From NCBI RefSeq assembly GCF_004193775.1, contig NC_041021.1, forward strand, positions 34,669,718 to 34,733,717: a stretch of 64,000 nucleotides of DNA. The letters are read 5' to 3'. Under the pieces are notes generated by a model, which searched no databases, was not told the origin of the DNA, and was given only the letters and a program-made list of their open reading frames with translations. The position numbers and the translations under genes are program-made. Positions 9,936 through 21,122 of this stretch are shown here, in pieces. Source of the stretch: Glycine soja. Its lineage: Eukaryota > Streptophyta > Magnoliopsida > Fabales > Fabaceae. How positions within the stretch are numbered: position 1 is the first letter of the stretch; every line of letters starts with the position of its first letter.

Positions 9936-11880
9936 ATGCAACAACCACCTAACATGGAGGTGGATGACCATGTTGCATCATCAAGAAAAACTGGAGGAGG
10001 GAGGCTCAAAAGTATTGTGTGGAACCATTTTGATAAGATTAAAATTATTGATGGGAAGACAAGGCCTAATGCAAATACTACAAAAAATTTCTCGAGGGAG
10101 CATCAAAGAATGGAACAAAGCATTTGCATGCCTATATGGAAAAATGCATTCAAAAAAGGTCACATGACAAAGGGAAGGTACAAACATTTCTTATTCCTAA
10201 GGTTACACAAGGTAGACAAGAATTGACTGCTGGAAGTTATAATGAAGAAAATGCAAGGAAGGATCTTGCATGTGCTATTATCATGCATGAATATCCACTT
10301 TCAATAGTGAATCATGTTGGGTTTAGAAGATTTTTAGCTACACTCCAACCACAATTTCAATGTCCTTCACAAAACACTATAAAGAAAGAGATATTCAATG
10401 TTTATGACTTTGAAAAATTAATTGTTATGAAGTTGTTGGATACAAATGAAGGAAGGGTGGAAATTACATCAGATATGTGGACTACAAGCAACCAAAAGAA
10501 AAGGTATATGGCTATCACAACTCATTACATTGATAGCTCATGGACTTTGCAAAGTCACATTTTGAGGTACTAGCAACATCCTTAATTTTATAGCTTCCCA
10601 ATATGTTGTGTTAGATATTTTTGTATTGATATATTGTGTTAGATCTTTTTGTGTGATAGTGTGATTAAGCTACTTATTGTTATATTATATACTAGGTTCA
10701 TTTATGTTCCTTCACCACACATAAGTGAAAGACTTTGCAATGCACTAGTTGAGTGTTTGCTGGATTGGAACATCGATACAATACTGTCCACTATCACTTT
10801 GTATAATTGTAGTAAAAATGATTGCATGATTGAAAAAATTAAGGATAAGTTTCAATTAGGCACTTTAATTAAGGAAGGAGCATTTCTTCACATGCATTGT
10901 TGTGCACATATCTTAAATTTGATAGTAAAAGATGGTTTAGGAGTTGTGAAGGATGAAGTGGAATAAATTCGAGATAATGTAGCATATGGATTGCAACACC
11001 TAAAAGGCTGGAAAAATTTCAAGAAACTGCTAAACAATTGCAAATCCCTTGCACCAAAAAGTTGAGTTTAGATTGTCCAACTAGATGGAATTCAACTTAC
11101 AAGATGCTTGATGTTGCAATATCATATAAGGATGTGTTTTCCCGATTAAAGCAGCTTGAAACTCAATACTATTGTTTTCCAAGCGGTTCACCATGGGAAT
11201 TTGCAAAGGAAGTGTGTAAAAGGTTGACCATATTTAATGATATTACATAAATGATTTCTAGTACAAAATATTCAACTACCAACATTTATTTTCCTCAAAT
11301 TTGTGAGATCAAGATGAATTTATCTAAATGGGTCAATTTCCCTAATGAAGTGATTCACCAAATGTGGTTAGTGATGGAAAGAGTAAATTGTGTGATTATG
11401 ATAGATACATTGAAAGAAAGAAAAGGGCAAGAACCTCAACTATGAAAACAAAGTTAGATCATTACTTAGAGGAGGAAGTTTTACCAAGAAGTTCAAATTT
11501 AGATATCTTAATGTGGTGAAAATTGAATGAGCTAAAGTATCCAACACTACAAGAAATTGCAAGGGATGTGCTAGTTATTCTGATCTCCACTATAGCTTTT
11601 GAATCGGCATTTAGTATTGGAGGTCAGATATTAACTCCTCATCGTAGCCGACTTCATTATACTACTTTAGAAGCTTTGATGTGTTCTAAAAGTTGGTTAT
11701 GGAATTCAGAGAATGCAAGTAAAATTCTAAATGCTTATGTGATACTTTATGAATTGCTTATATTTTTAAAACTTATAACTTGTTATTTATTATTTTATAA
11801 TTATTATTTATAGGTTCTAGATCAATTGAAGAATCAACTTTTATTGATGAGATTGAATCCGATGATGAAGGTATATTCAC
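9936..11880 (+). pseudogene. hAT transposase (BED zinc finger, RICESLEEPER-like), broken
   Basis: An N-terminal BED-type stretch (SIVWNHFDKIKIIDGK, about 10000-10055) changes frame near 10055-10075, where a TAA also sits. The finger continues as CKYYKKFLEGASKNG, so the second zinc Cys is Tyr. The core ITSDMWTTSNQKKRYM (about 10460-10510) runs to a clean intron (10566-10695) that joins SHILR to FIYVPSPH. The HCCAHILNLIVKDGL motif is followed by a stop at 10964-10966 and a frame change, then LSLDCPTRWNSTYKML (about 11060-11110). The C-terminal dimerisation block with ESAFSIGGQIL and an EALMCSKSWLW-like end lies at about 11520-11710. At least two frame changes and two stops make it inactive. Confidence 0.9.
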
Positions 11881-12710
11881 TTTTAGTTGTTCTAAAAAAA
11901 CTTTAATACCATTATTCATATCTAATTTTTCAAAAATTTTAAAATATAGGTGGATCTTTGGTCAATAGCATTACTTAATGTTTGTAAGATTAGTAGACAT
12001 TATTGTTGATCGGTAAAGTAATAACTATACTTATTTACTAATGTGATGTATGATTTTAAGATTTGAAACAACATTCAAAATATGATGTTTGATTTTATAA
12101 ATACCAGGTTGAGGAAGAAATGTTGATGACATCTTTGGTGAAGTTGGTGGTTATTTTGATGATGGACATTTTTTTATTTTCTAGTTATTTCTAATTTGGT
12201 ATAATTTGAACTAATGAACATTTGAGTTATGTTGTTTCATATTTGATGTATTTTATTTATCTTAAAAAATTATGGAATCACGCTAGACAAATGTGTTAGT
12301 CTTAATTTTATTTATTACTAGTTAATTTTATTTTTGAATTTTTACATAATTTAATATTCTTTTCTTGACGAATTTTATAGACACATGCACTATAATAAAT
12401 TTATTGATATATAAGTAGTTAAAAATAAATGTTTAACAATCAATTTTTTTTTTTTTAAATCAAATTTTTAATATTTTTTTTACAAAAAAAATTATTTTTC
12501 TAATTTGAATCGGGTACGGGACGGGGTCGGGAACATCTTGGGGAGTCGGAATCGGAAATTGGGGAGATAATACCCGTCCCCACTCCACCTCATTGCCATG
12601 TTAGGAACAGTTCAATACAATGAGAGAGTCCAATGGGATAGCCTATTTCCCTAATGACAAGCCTTATGGCGACTACGTTGCCCACGCCTTAAATTGGCAC
12701 CACGTTAGTT

Positions 12711-14380
12711 GTGATGATTGTTGTTAGTACATCTGAGGAAACACCCACGGTGATAACTACGTTTTTTATTCGGCAACAAATAGACTTGGGGATACATGAT
12801 ATCCTGTATCAATTGTCTGGACAACTAGCCAAAAATGTGAAGACTTATGATGCAAAATATGATGCAACAATCCAAGGAATTGGAGGCGAGAAAAATGCAT
12901 GCAGGTGAAAAATCTATCTCATCAGTGCCTAGAAATCCAGAAGTAACCAATCAAGTAATTAATCTGGATTCTCAACACCTAACGGGGCCAATTCAAGCAG
13001 GATCACTTCCTTTGGTCCAATCGAATGTGGCTTTCACGTTTACATGGCAGGCAAGTCAGCCGAATACGGCATCAGCGGGATCGTTTAATACAATCCAATC
13101 AATTGGTGTCCAATTTGGGTTGGTCCTTAGACCCTTGGTAGCCAATATGAATTATATGCCTACCAGCGTTAGTAATCCATTTGCCACTACCCTTGGCGAG
13201 CAAGCAAACAAAATGATTATACTAACCAAAATTTTCCTACATAGGTAGGGTTAGCTAGGAGGCCTTCTAATGCAATTGGTTCAATTGCTTTGCCGAATGT
13301 GACCTTGTTTATACCTCCATCTAGGGGAATTAATTCAGCCATGAACGAAGGAGCCAATGTTGGAGAACATTCATAAGTTCACAATGATGTTGGGTTAAGG
13401 CTATATCCTATGGGTTAGATTAGCTTTCAACCATTGAAGACTACTACAGCATCTCTGATTGATCTAGAATTGCTTGTCGAAACCATGAGAAAGTATTCTG
13501 ACATTCAATTGAGGCTAATGGAGAGACCCATGTACAAGAAGCCATACCCATAATGGGTAGACCGTAAGATGCCTTTGCCGAAAGGGTATAAAACACCATA
13601 TTTCTTAACTTTTCTGGCGAGGATGGCAAATCAACTATGGAGCATATAGGCCGATTTTACGATCCAAAGTGATGATGCTAGTCAAAATGAGTTCCACAAG
13701 CTGCAACTATTTCCCTTTTCTTACCACCAAATTTAGTGCAAAATTGGGTTGGTATGGAGAGGTGTTTTCATAAACAATTTTATAGACTTCAACCTGAAGT
13801 AACTATAACCGATTTGATGAACATGAGGCAAATGGTTCATGAATCAACAATAGACTTCATAGAAAGGTTTAGAAAGGCTGGAAGTCGTTGCTCAGTGAAA
13901 TTGCCGGAAGTAGAATGTGCAGTTATGGCAACTGGAATTATGCATCCTGAATTAAAAAAGACATTGGTGGCTCAGGAGTATGGTGACCTTAGCCAATTAG
14001 TGTCTAAAGCTAATCGAATAGAATAGTTCATGCAGGAGAAAGAACAAAGGAGAGCCAGCAAAGGGCGAGGATCCCACTTGATCTCATTGGTCAATATTGA
14101 TGAGGACATTAGGGAAATTTGTGAAGAGGAAGCTGAGGTTATGGCTACTAAAATATTAAAGGTGTCATCAAAGACGAAAAGTTTGAATATAACTTTGATA
14201 TATCAAAAGCAAATCAGATTTTTGATCATCTGATAAAATATCAACAAATTCGGCTGAAGAAAGGTCATAAGATCCCGTCTCCTGAAGAATTAAAGGGGAA
14301 GAAGTACTGCAAGTGACATAATTCATATAACCATTTTACAGCCAATTGCATCATGTTTCGGCAAGCTGTACAAAGGGTTT
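12711..14380 (+). pseudogene. gypsy-type gag, broken
   Basis: Reading frames at 12711-12908, 12847-13248, 13736-14026 and 14030-14233 join into a retrotransposon gag pattern: a Gln/Met-rich N-terminal part, a low-complexity linker, then the capsid-like core containing FHKQFYRLQPEVT and DFIERFRKAG (about 13765-13890). Downstream, a KYCK-stop-HNSYNHFTANC stretch near 14310-14350 fits a zinc knuckle in which the usual Trp codon became TGA. Frame changes and stops rule out function. Protease and polymerase domains were not seen. Confidence 0.7.
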
Positions 14381-14819
14381 AAAAGAATGTTGTTTTAAGC
14401 TAGTAGATAAGGGTGTAACCGAAATGGCAATAGACATAGATCATTTTCCAAAATTGGATATCAATATGGTGTCCCATGAGCAACCAACTGCCAAAAGAAA
14501 GATGAAACAAGTATGATAACCGAAAAATAGAAGGGAAGCAAGAAAATAGGGGGCCCATAAGAAGAACTTCAGTGTTTTAAGGATTACAGCCGTCACCACC
14601 TCCAAGGGGTATTTGGGTATCTCACCAGTTTCGCCAAAGTATGTTTGACAGGTTGACACCCCAAGTAGAGGGTATTTCCAATGGGTCTGCTTATCGTATT
14701 ACTGGTCCTAAACTAGCTGATATGCGACAAGGTACGAGGAGAAAGGAGGAAACTTTGAAAAGAGGGATCTGCTGTCCTTGAACTCACATCCAATCTGTCC
14801 CCAGGGGTGGCTTTCTACT

Positions 14820-15907
14820 AATATATGTAAAAAAAGTGGGAAATGGGGCCAACACACTTTTCTGGTCTGATAGGTGGTTGGGGAATATGAAAATAAAGGA
14901 TGTTTTCCCCCGTTTATATCAAATTGCAAAGGATACGGAAGCAATGATATCTGAAAAGTATAGTGGGGTGGGAACTGAGCGTAGATGGCTGTGGACTTGG
15001 CGCAGAAATTTGTTTGTATGGGAGGAAGAACTTGTAAATGATTTGATTGCTAACCTATAGGTTTCTAACATGTCTTTGGACGAGGAAGACTTATGGCAGT
15101 GGAGGTGTGATCCCTCTCAATCCTTCTCGGTGGCTTCAGCGTATAAACTCATATCGACTTCAAATAGGGTGGAGTGGGATAATTCCCTGCTTGATGGTGT
15201 CTTCAAGAACTTTGGGCAATCAATCGTTCCCCCATAGGTGCTCGTTTTTTCATGGAGGCTACTCTTGGATAGACTACCAACATGTGTGCAATTAAGAAGA
15301 AGAGGTGTACTGGTAGATAAAAATCACCAACTATGCGTTTTCTGTAATGCAAAAGTGGAAGATTTACAACATCTTTTCCTGAGATGTGTGCTGTCTCTAG
15401 AATTTGGACTGTGATTATTTGGTTGGCTGTGGGGTTCGAGTTTGTTTTACCGTTTGATATCAGAAATCTATATCTCCAATTGGGCTTCTATTTTCCTGGT
15501 AGACATTTTCGAAGATTAAGGTATATGTTTTGGCATGTAATAGTTTGGTGTATTTGGCTCATGCGCAACAGAGTTATATTCAACGGGGCATCTACAGACT
15601 TTGAAACATTGGTGTCACAGATTCAATCTTTGTCTTGGAGATTAGGGTATAGAATTGGGGTGCAACCAGGGACATTTTTTTTGTGCTGATGTAACAATCC
15701 TATCCTATGTCTTCCTCGTTAGTATGTGGGAGGAAATAACTTTTTGGTGGATAATTCTTTTTGGATATATTCTAGGTAGAAACAGTGTGTTTCTTAATCC
15801 CTGAGGGGATAGGAAGCTAGGCAGTGGGATATTCCTCTTTGAGGGGTTAGTTCTTGTACAGACCTTTTAAATATCTAATATATCCTATACTTCTGCCTTA
15901 AAAAAAA
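14820..15907 (+). mobile_element. LINE 3' fragment (zf-RVT region), 5'-truncated
   Basis: From about 14836 the frame opens with GNGANTLFWSDRWLG, the block that follows the reverse transcriptase in plant L1-type LINEs. It continues through WRWR-like strings and then, after frame changes, the zinc-finger-like region with FSWRLLLDRLPT and CVFCNAKVEDLQHLFLRC (about 15245-15385). A C-terminal WHVIVWCIWLMRNRVIF lies near 15530-15590. The piece ends in an A-run at about 15899-15907, as LINE insertions do. The endonuclease and RT core are absent, which fits incomplete reverse transcription. No target duplication was found. Confidence 0.88.
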
Positions 15908-16382
15908 GGTTGTCATTAAAATTTCCCCCGCCTTTATTCTTTTACATTTTAGTCATTGATTGATTGTCTTTTTCTAACAACTAATCTAATGATTCAAACC
16001 ATTCTCGTTTCTTTTTTTAGTTTTATTCTTTTAACATTTTTTTTCTTCTTTTTTTTCTTTTATATTTTTTACTTTTTTTAATTTTATGTTATTTTATTTC
16101 TTTTAACGTTAATTTCTTCCTTTTTTTCATTTATTCTTTTTAAATTTTATTATAGTGAACCATTGTTTTTTCTATTCTATAACAATTATTATTTATTAAT
16201 TCACACTAATGTTACTTTAATAATTTCAAACTTAAAGTTTACTTAATCAAAAAAATTAAAGATTATAATATTGATATTTATTTAATATTGATAATACAAT
16301 TTTATACTTAAAATATAATTTTAAAATAATTAATTTAGTAGGATATTTGATTAGGTTAAAGGTTAGTAATTAATAACTTTTT
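15908..16382. other. AT-rich spacer
   Basis: Long T-rich and A-rich runs without a coding pattern, RNA gene or terminal repeats that I can recognise. Confidence 0.6.
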
Positions 16383-17545
16383 TTGTTTCATGCACCTTTT
16401 TTGCTTCGCCCACCAAAAAAAAAAGATCTGAATGGACACAAATACCCATATCCCTCCCAAGCAAGTCCTGCCTCCACCCAATACCACCGCCAATAAAAAA
16501 CACCATTGTTGCAACCACCTTACACCATTGGTGAGCCACCCTAACCCAAGAAAAAAGTGCAGAGTCGCAGATGGAGTGAGAAACCAAAGATGGGTAAAAA
16601 TTGTCCTATTTTGGAAAGACTATTCTTGAATACACTTTTTTTTTTTTTTTTACTTCCGTAAAGATCTATCTGGGAAGTGTAAAAACATAATTTGGAAAGG
16701 CCTTTCTAAAATATATTAAGGGGTGTTTGGTTTGCCTTTTTTTTTCATTTTCATTAGAAATAAAAAATGGTGATGAAAATACGTTTGGTTAAATTTTTGA
16801 AAATATTTTCAGTAAAAATATTTTCTCAAACAAACCAAAAATTGGAAATAATAAAATCTGGTTTTCAGTGTTTTCAGTTGAAACCAGGAACCTCATTTTG
16901 AGTAAAATGAAAACGCGGTGACAATGAATGTAATTTCAAGCAAATTTAAAAATATATTTCCTTTTGAAAACGCATTTTCAATATTTCTATTTCTTGAAAG
17001 CAGAAAACAAGAAGTCAAACCAAACATTTTTCAGAATTTTAATCTTTTGAAAATGAGAACAATTTTCAGAAAATGAAAACAAAAAACAAAAACAGAAAAT
17101 AAAAATATAAACCAAACATATCCTAATTTTTTCTATACTTTTGGAAATACATTTTTGGAAGTACAAAAATATAATTCAAGAAAGGTCTTTCTAGAAGTAT
17201 ATTTTTGTACCACTGGACTTTCCGTAATTCACTATTTCCTTTATACTTCTAGAAATACTTTTCCATAATTATGTTTTGATACTCTAGAAAGGTCATTTCA
17301 AAAGTATAAAAAATAGTGTATTTCAGATAGACCTGTCCAAAATAGGATCAAGTTTTTGTTGACTTCATCGGCCTTGTTTTTCTGCATCATGATCGTTTGT
17401 AGTGGTATTAGTGGTTGCAGCAGCAGCAGTGTTTGGGTAGACAGTGGTATGGGGTGGAGGCAGCGCTTGCTTGGGAGAGGTAGGAGTATTTGTGTTTGAT
17501 CATGAATTTTGGGGGTGCAAGAAGTAAAAAGTGTGGCACAGGAAG
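16383..17545. mobile_element. Foldback element with long inverted arms
   Basis: The left arm (about 16383-16719) is repeated in inverted, diverged form in the right arm (about 17125-17545). CTCCCAAGCAAGTCCTGCC near 16455 pairs with the complement of the stretch near 17465-17485, and CCTATTTTGGAAAGAC near 16605 pairs with the complement of the stretch near 17325-17345. A separate MITE occupies the loop. No ORF of meaning is present and the exact ends and target duplication are not resolved. It could be a Mutator-like long-TIR element or a large MITE. Confidence 0.78.
16720..17124. mobile_element. Tourist-like MITE (PIF/Harbinger type), nested in the foldback loop
   Basis: It starts GGGGTGTTTGGTTTG and ends AAACCAAACATATCC, an imperfect inverted repeat. 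TAA flanks both sides (16717-16719 and 17125-17127), matching the PIF/Harbinger 3-bp target. It is 405 bp, has no coding sequence, and is dominated by A-rich and GAAAA-rich text. Confidence 0.75.
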
Positions 17546-18415
17546 TAAAGGCCCGATAGTTATGAATATTTTTTAATGAATGATGGCTCGAATTAAAATA
17601 AATCGCTTGACTGTCTCTTTATATATATTATTAATAATTGTTAGTTTAACTATTATAATATAGTTTTGCATCTTAAGTCAGTGTATACTATTATTTAATT
17701 AGAATATTTTTGTATATGATTATATCTTTTGACTTTATAATATATAAATATAAATTATTTAGTGTAAATATATCTTCTTCTTTTTTAAGTCTTGATGATG
17801 TCAAAGTTTCTTTAGTGTTCCTTTTTCTTTGCCTCCGATTGTAGAAATTTGCTCCTTGTTCACTCCTTATCTCTGTTTGACTCCATAGCCGTTGTGAACG
17901 CCGTTGGTCGGCACCACCATTGATGGTTGCGACAATGCGCTGGTGCCTCAATTTTCGATGCTTTCTCCTCAACGGCTTGCTTGCGCTACACAATGCAGCA
18001 CCGCACATGCGTTCAGGGATGACGTGTAATAATGCTATCGTGAGAGAAGGAGACAAGGAGTTTTTAGTGGGATTTTATTCTTGCCGTAAATTAAATTTTA
18101 TAAATTACTAGCACAATACCCGTGAATTTGTCCAGTTGACTCGGCTGCTTTTGTATATTTTATAAGGTAAATAAGGTCATTCTTATTAAAAGAATAATTG
18201 TTTATGTGACGAGTATATTGTTTATAAAAGTTTAAATCTTTAGCTAGGAGCAAATATGATGTTGATTTATTTATTAGAAAACATGATATTATGTAAAATT
18301 GGAGTAGTCATAGATGAAATTCAAATAGAGTATATTACAAACATGATAAATTGTTTTGTTTATATTAATACAATATTATATTATATGATAAATATATCTA
18401 ATAAAGACATATAAA
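17546..18415. other. Unassigned spacer
   Basis: Mostly AT-rich. A more GC-rich patch at about 17810-18060 gives minus- and plus-strand frames of 121 and 63 codons that I cannot match to any family. They look like chance frames. Nothing else is supported. Confidence 0.5.
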
Positions 18416-18616
18416 TGTTACGAAGAATTTGATTGGGAAGTTCAATGGCAAAAAGAAGGAGATTCCTTAGCTCGTTATTTAGTTCGAATTGGTGAAATGA
18501 TGGAATCCATAAAAATTATTCAACAGGCTTTGGAAGGAATTCCCGGCGGACCATATGAAAATTTAGAAATTCACTGTTTTGATAGAGAAAAAGAGCCAGA
18601 ATGGAATGAGTTTGAG
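18416..18616 (+). pseudogene. ndhH: Nuclear plastid DNA insertion: ndhH fragment
   Basis: An open frame of about 67 codons reads the middle of plastid NdhH, the 49-kDa NADH dehydrogenase-like subunit. It includes [38 protein letters not shown] and EPEWNEF. Only this internal slice is present, without start or end, in an AT-rich nuclear setting, so it is a transfer from the chloroplast. Several residues differ from the usual plastid protein (for example EIHCFDRE where ESRGFDRK is expected), which points to an older transfer or a recombined copy. Confidence 0.9.
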
Positions 18617-18737
18617 ACAAATGAAAGTATTTTTTAATTTAGAAATAAAGTAATAAAATAATTAAAAGACTAAAAAGTATTCCCACTGGTATCCTTGTCC
18701 CTTAAAATTTTATACTCACCTCTTTAAAAGCAAATGA

Positions 18738-19582
18738 CTTTGTTGTTTTGATGATGATCATGATGATTTGATGCAAATGCGCTTTTCAAGTTTAATTCAA
18801 GACAATGATTCAAGAATACAAGACACAACATCAAGATGATCACTAATATTTTAGGAAGGGAATTCCTAATTGAAATAGCAAAGGTTTGGCCAAGAAATTT
18901 AAGTTAAAAAGTCTTTTTCAAGAGATTTACTCTCTGGTAATCGATTACCAGAGGATGTAATCGATTACCAGTGGCCAAAATGATTTACAACAGCTATTAA
19001 GAAATTTGAATTCAAATTTTAGTCTGTGTAATCGATTACACAATATTGGTAATCGATTACCAGCAGTTAATAAACATTTTAATTCAAATTTTAAAACCTG
19101 TAATCGATTACACAAATCATATAATCGATTATCAGAGGAGATTTTCAGAAAATTATTTCTAAGAGTCACATATTTTCAAATGGTTTTTACATGGCCATCA
19201 AAGATCTATATATATGTGACTTGAAACACGAATTTGCTAAAAGTTTTTGATAACAAAAAGTCTTATTCTCTCAAAGAGCAAAAACATTTCATCCTCTTAA
19301 GAATTCCTTGGCCAACACACTTGCAATTCAATAAGGAATTAATTGAGTACTCAAATTGTACAATCTATCTCTTTCAAGAGAGATTTATTCTTCTCTTCTT
19401 TCTAAATTCTTAAAAGGGATTGAGAGACCGAGGGTCTCTTGTTGTAAAGAAATCTTCTTTTACAAGATAGTGGAACTCTCAAGCGGGTTGCTTGGGGACT
19501 GAACGTAAGCACAAGGGTGTGGCCGAACCAGTATAACATCACTATAGTTAGACTTTAAAAAGTTGTAAGCTTCAACAACAAG
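18738..19582 (+). mobile_element. LTR-like repeat with TAATCGATTA array (probable solo LTR)
   Basis: The segment opens TGTTGTTTTGATGATG and closes near CTTCAACAACA. It contains six close copies of the 10-bp palindrome TAATCGATTA (last copy TAATCGATTAT) between 18938 and 19132, mostly within GGTAATCGATTACCAG-like strings. Text of this kind is typical of a high-copy LTR family in soybean, from memory. The body ends in AG-rich text with a GTGTGGCCGAACCAG string near 19517. No coding region or clear target duplication was found, so the ends are approximate. Confidence 0.65.
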
Positions 19583-20818
19583 AGTTGAAAGTACCCAATA
19601 AAAAAGAAGGAACACTTATTCCCCTTCCCATTCATGATCTTTCTTTGTTGTTTCAACAGGAGTTGAAAAGAAAAAAAAAGCCTTACCTAAATAGCGTGAT
19701 GGTTGGAGATGATGACGGCATACCTCAAACAGAGCATCGCTATTCTAAGAAATTGAGAGAAATGGAGGAAAGAAGAAACAGAGAAAACTTACCCAAAGAA
19801 ATTAGGGAAACCGAGTACCCTCCCCATCATGTTATTGTGAGTTCTGCAAAGGAGAAGATAATAATAGGAAAAGAGGAAAACTTAAAATTACCCAAACAAC
19901 ATGAAGGTCAGAGACGATGACAACAGACCTCAAATAGAGCATTGTTCCCAGCTTACCGTTGCCAAGATTAATCCAAACCATTCACATTCAGAGCCTGCAT
20001 AACCTATTTTTCATCTTTCAGTTTCCACGTTTCATCTCTTTTCTATAACAAAACCAATGTCTCTTCCTCCTATGGTGACCGTACAAAAAACATTGTTTGA
20101 TAATTTGAAAGGATGGTGAAACAGTAAGAGAAGAAGTGGGAGGAGAAGGGAAAAAAGAAAGGATGAGGGTCATGACTGTCAATGGGTTTGTGCAACTCTT
20201 CACGCAATTGTGGTGTTTTTCGTTGTGCCAGCGAGGGTCATTACTGCAATGAGGGTTGTGAGGCTGCTCAATTTCGTGAAGAGTTTTGATCTGAAGGAGA
20301 AGGAAGGGGGAGAGAGATAGAGAATGAGGAGATTATATAGATAGTAGATGAAAGGCTGAGATTTGTTAAAAGCACCTCTCTTCTTTAAAGTGTAAAGAGG
20401 AAGGATAAGGAAATTTAAAATTTTAAAGAATTTTAAATTCTGAGAATTTCAAATGCTTCCATTTAAATGCTTTTATTTCTAAAATTTTGTGTTTGAATAA
20501 AAAAATTAGATTTCTTCATTTTTAAAATTTTGTGTTTGGATAAAGAAATTAAATTCCTTGATAAATTTGTTCCATCTTACAAAAATTACAACTCTTTGAT
20601 CAAACATTTTTGCTTTCATTCTTCACAATAATCGTTACATACAAACCAAAGAGAAAAAAAAAAATTAAATACAGAATTACATTGCATATCTATTTATTTA
20701 CCAATCTAAACCAAAAAAAAAACTCCCTAATTAAGCTTTCTTTTTCTTCAAATCTAAACATTTTTTTCACTAAAATGATGGAGATTGTTACAAAAAATAA
20801 AATTGATCAAAAAGGAAC
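19583..20818. other. Unassigned region with one lysine-rich open frame
   Basis: A 111-codon plus-strand frame (19585-19920) begins in the LTR edge and is rich in Lys, Glu and Arg. I recognise no domain. Around 20160-20260 a short GAGGGTCAT.ACTG phrase is repeated. From about 20400 the text is AT-rich with repeated AAATTTTGTGTTTG.ATAAA. It could be the flank of the transposon carrying the U-box fragment that follows, but I cannot show this. Confidence 0.4.
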
Positions 20819-21122
20819 CACAACGACCTGACTGCATGCAAAATCGTCAAAGTTTTCGACGGAATCTTGCGGCCACAAATCCCGAAGAAGCTTTAGCAGC
20901 ATCTGCGCCTTCCTCTTCGCTCTCTCCGTGCAATCGCTCTGCATGAGAAGCAGAAGCTAAGTCAGCACGCCCGTCGCCACCGCCTCGTGCTAGCACCACT
21001 CCGACTCCGAGCACAGCGAGAGCAGCGCACCAGCGGCATACTCCGTCGCGCGGTTGGAGATCTTCAGGATTATCTTTACCAGCATCGGCACCATGAGCGT
21101 GTGCGCTACAAACTTACAAGTG
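20819..21122 (-). pseudogene. U-box/ARM E3 ligase fragment (PUB25/26-like C-terminus)
   Basis: Read on the minus strand, the piece gives the C-terminal ARM region of PUB22-26 class ubiquitin ligases: AHTLMVPMLVKIILKIS, ATEYAAGALLSLCSESE, QSDCTERAKRKAQMLLKLL and RDLWPQDS. Two in-frame TAG codons interrupt it, one after SESEWC and one after TGVLT. Compared with the family as I remember it, several changes fit C-to-T decay (Gln to stop twice, Arg to Trp, Arg to His). The N-terminal U-box is absent. The GC-rich patch is surrounded by AT-rich text with loosely inverted strings (about 20400-20560 and 21200-21420), so it may sit in a Pack-type transposon. Confidence 0.85.

Larger units (their letters stand above)
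7255..12603 (+). mobile_element. hAT (Ac/Ds-type) transposon, 5349 bp, inserted in the gypsy element
   Basis: The element starts TAGACATGGCAA and ends TTGCCATGTTA, a short imperfect terminal inverted repeat of hAT type. It is flanked by a perfect 8-bp duplication GGAACAGT at 7247-7254 and 12604-12611, the hAT target-site length. Removing the element rejoins the gypsy leader smoothly. Both ends are rich in GGGTACCC and CGGGTCGGG-like strings. Inside lie a broken transposase (about 9936-11880), a captured aspartic-protease exon (8061-8163) and a solo LTR (8418-8999). Confidence 0.95.
6452..14730 (+). mobile_element. Decayed Ty3/gypsy-type element, split by a hAT insertion
   Basis: A probable LTR begins near TGTTATGATT at 6452 (approximate) and ends ...GACAACA at 7111. 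A primer-site-like TTGGCACTCCCAGTAGGAC follows a few bases later. The leader continues to 7254, is interrupted by the hAT, and resumes at 12612 into a broken gag with a zinc-knuckle remnant near 14310-14350. Gag similarity fades by about 14730, where a LINE fragment takes over. No pol domain or 3' LTR was recognised, so the element is incomplete. The gypsy assignment comes from the gag style and the primer-site type and is inference. Confidence 0.65.

Noticed and set aside
17691..18056. 121-codon minus-strand frame as a gene
   Set aside because: No domain, ends in AT-rich low-complexity text, no supporting signals.
18938..19132. CRISPR-like or operator array of TAATCGATTA
   Set aside because: Part of a plant LTR repeat with irregular spacing.
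19585..19920. 111-codon lysine-rich frame as a gene
   Set aside because: It starts in the edge of an LTR, has no known domain and no promoter or splice signals that I can support.
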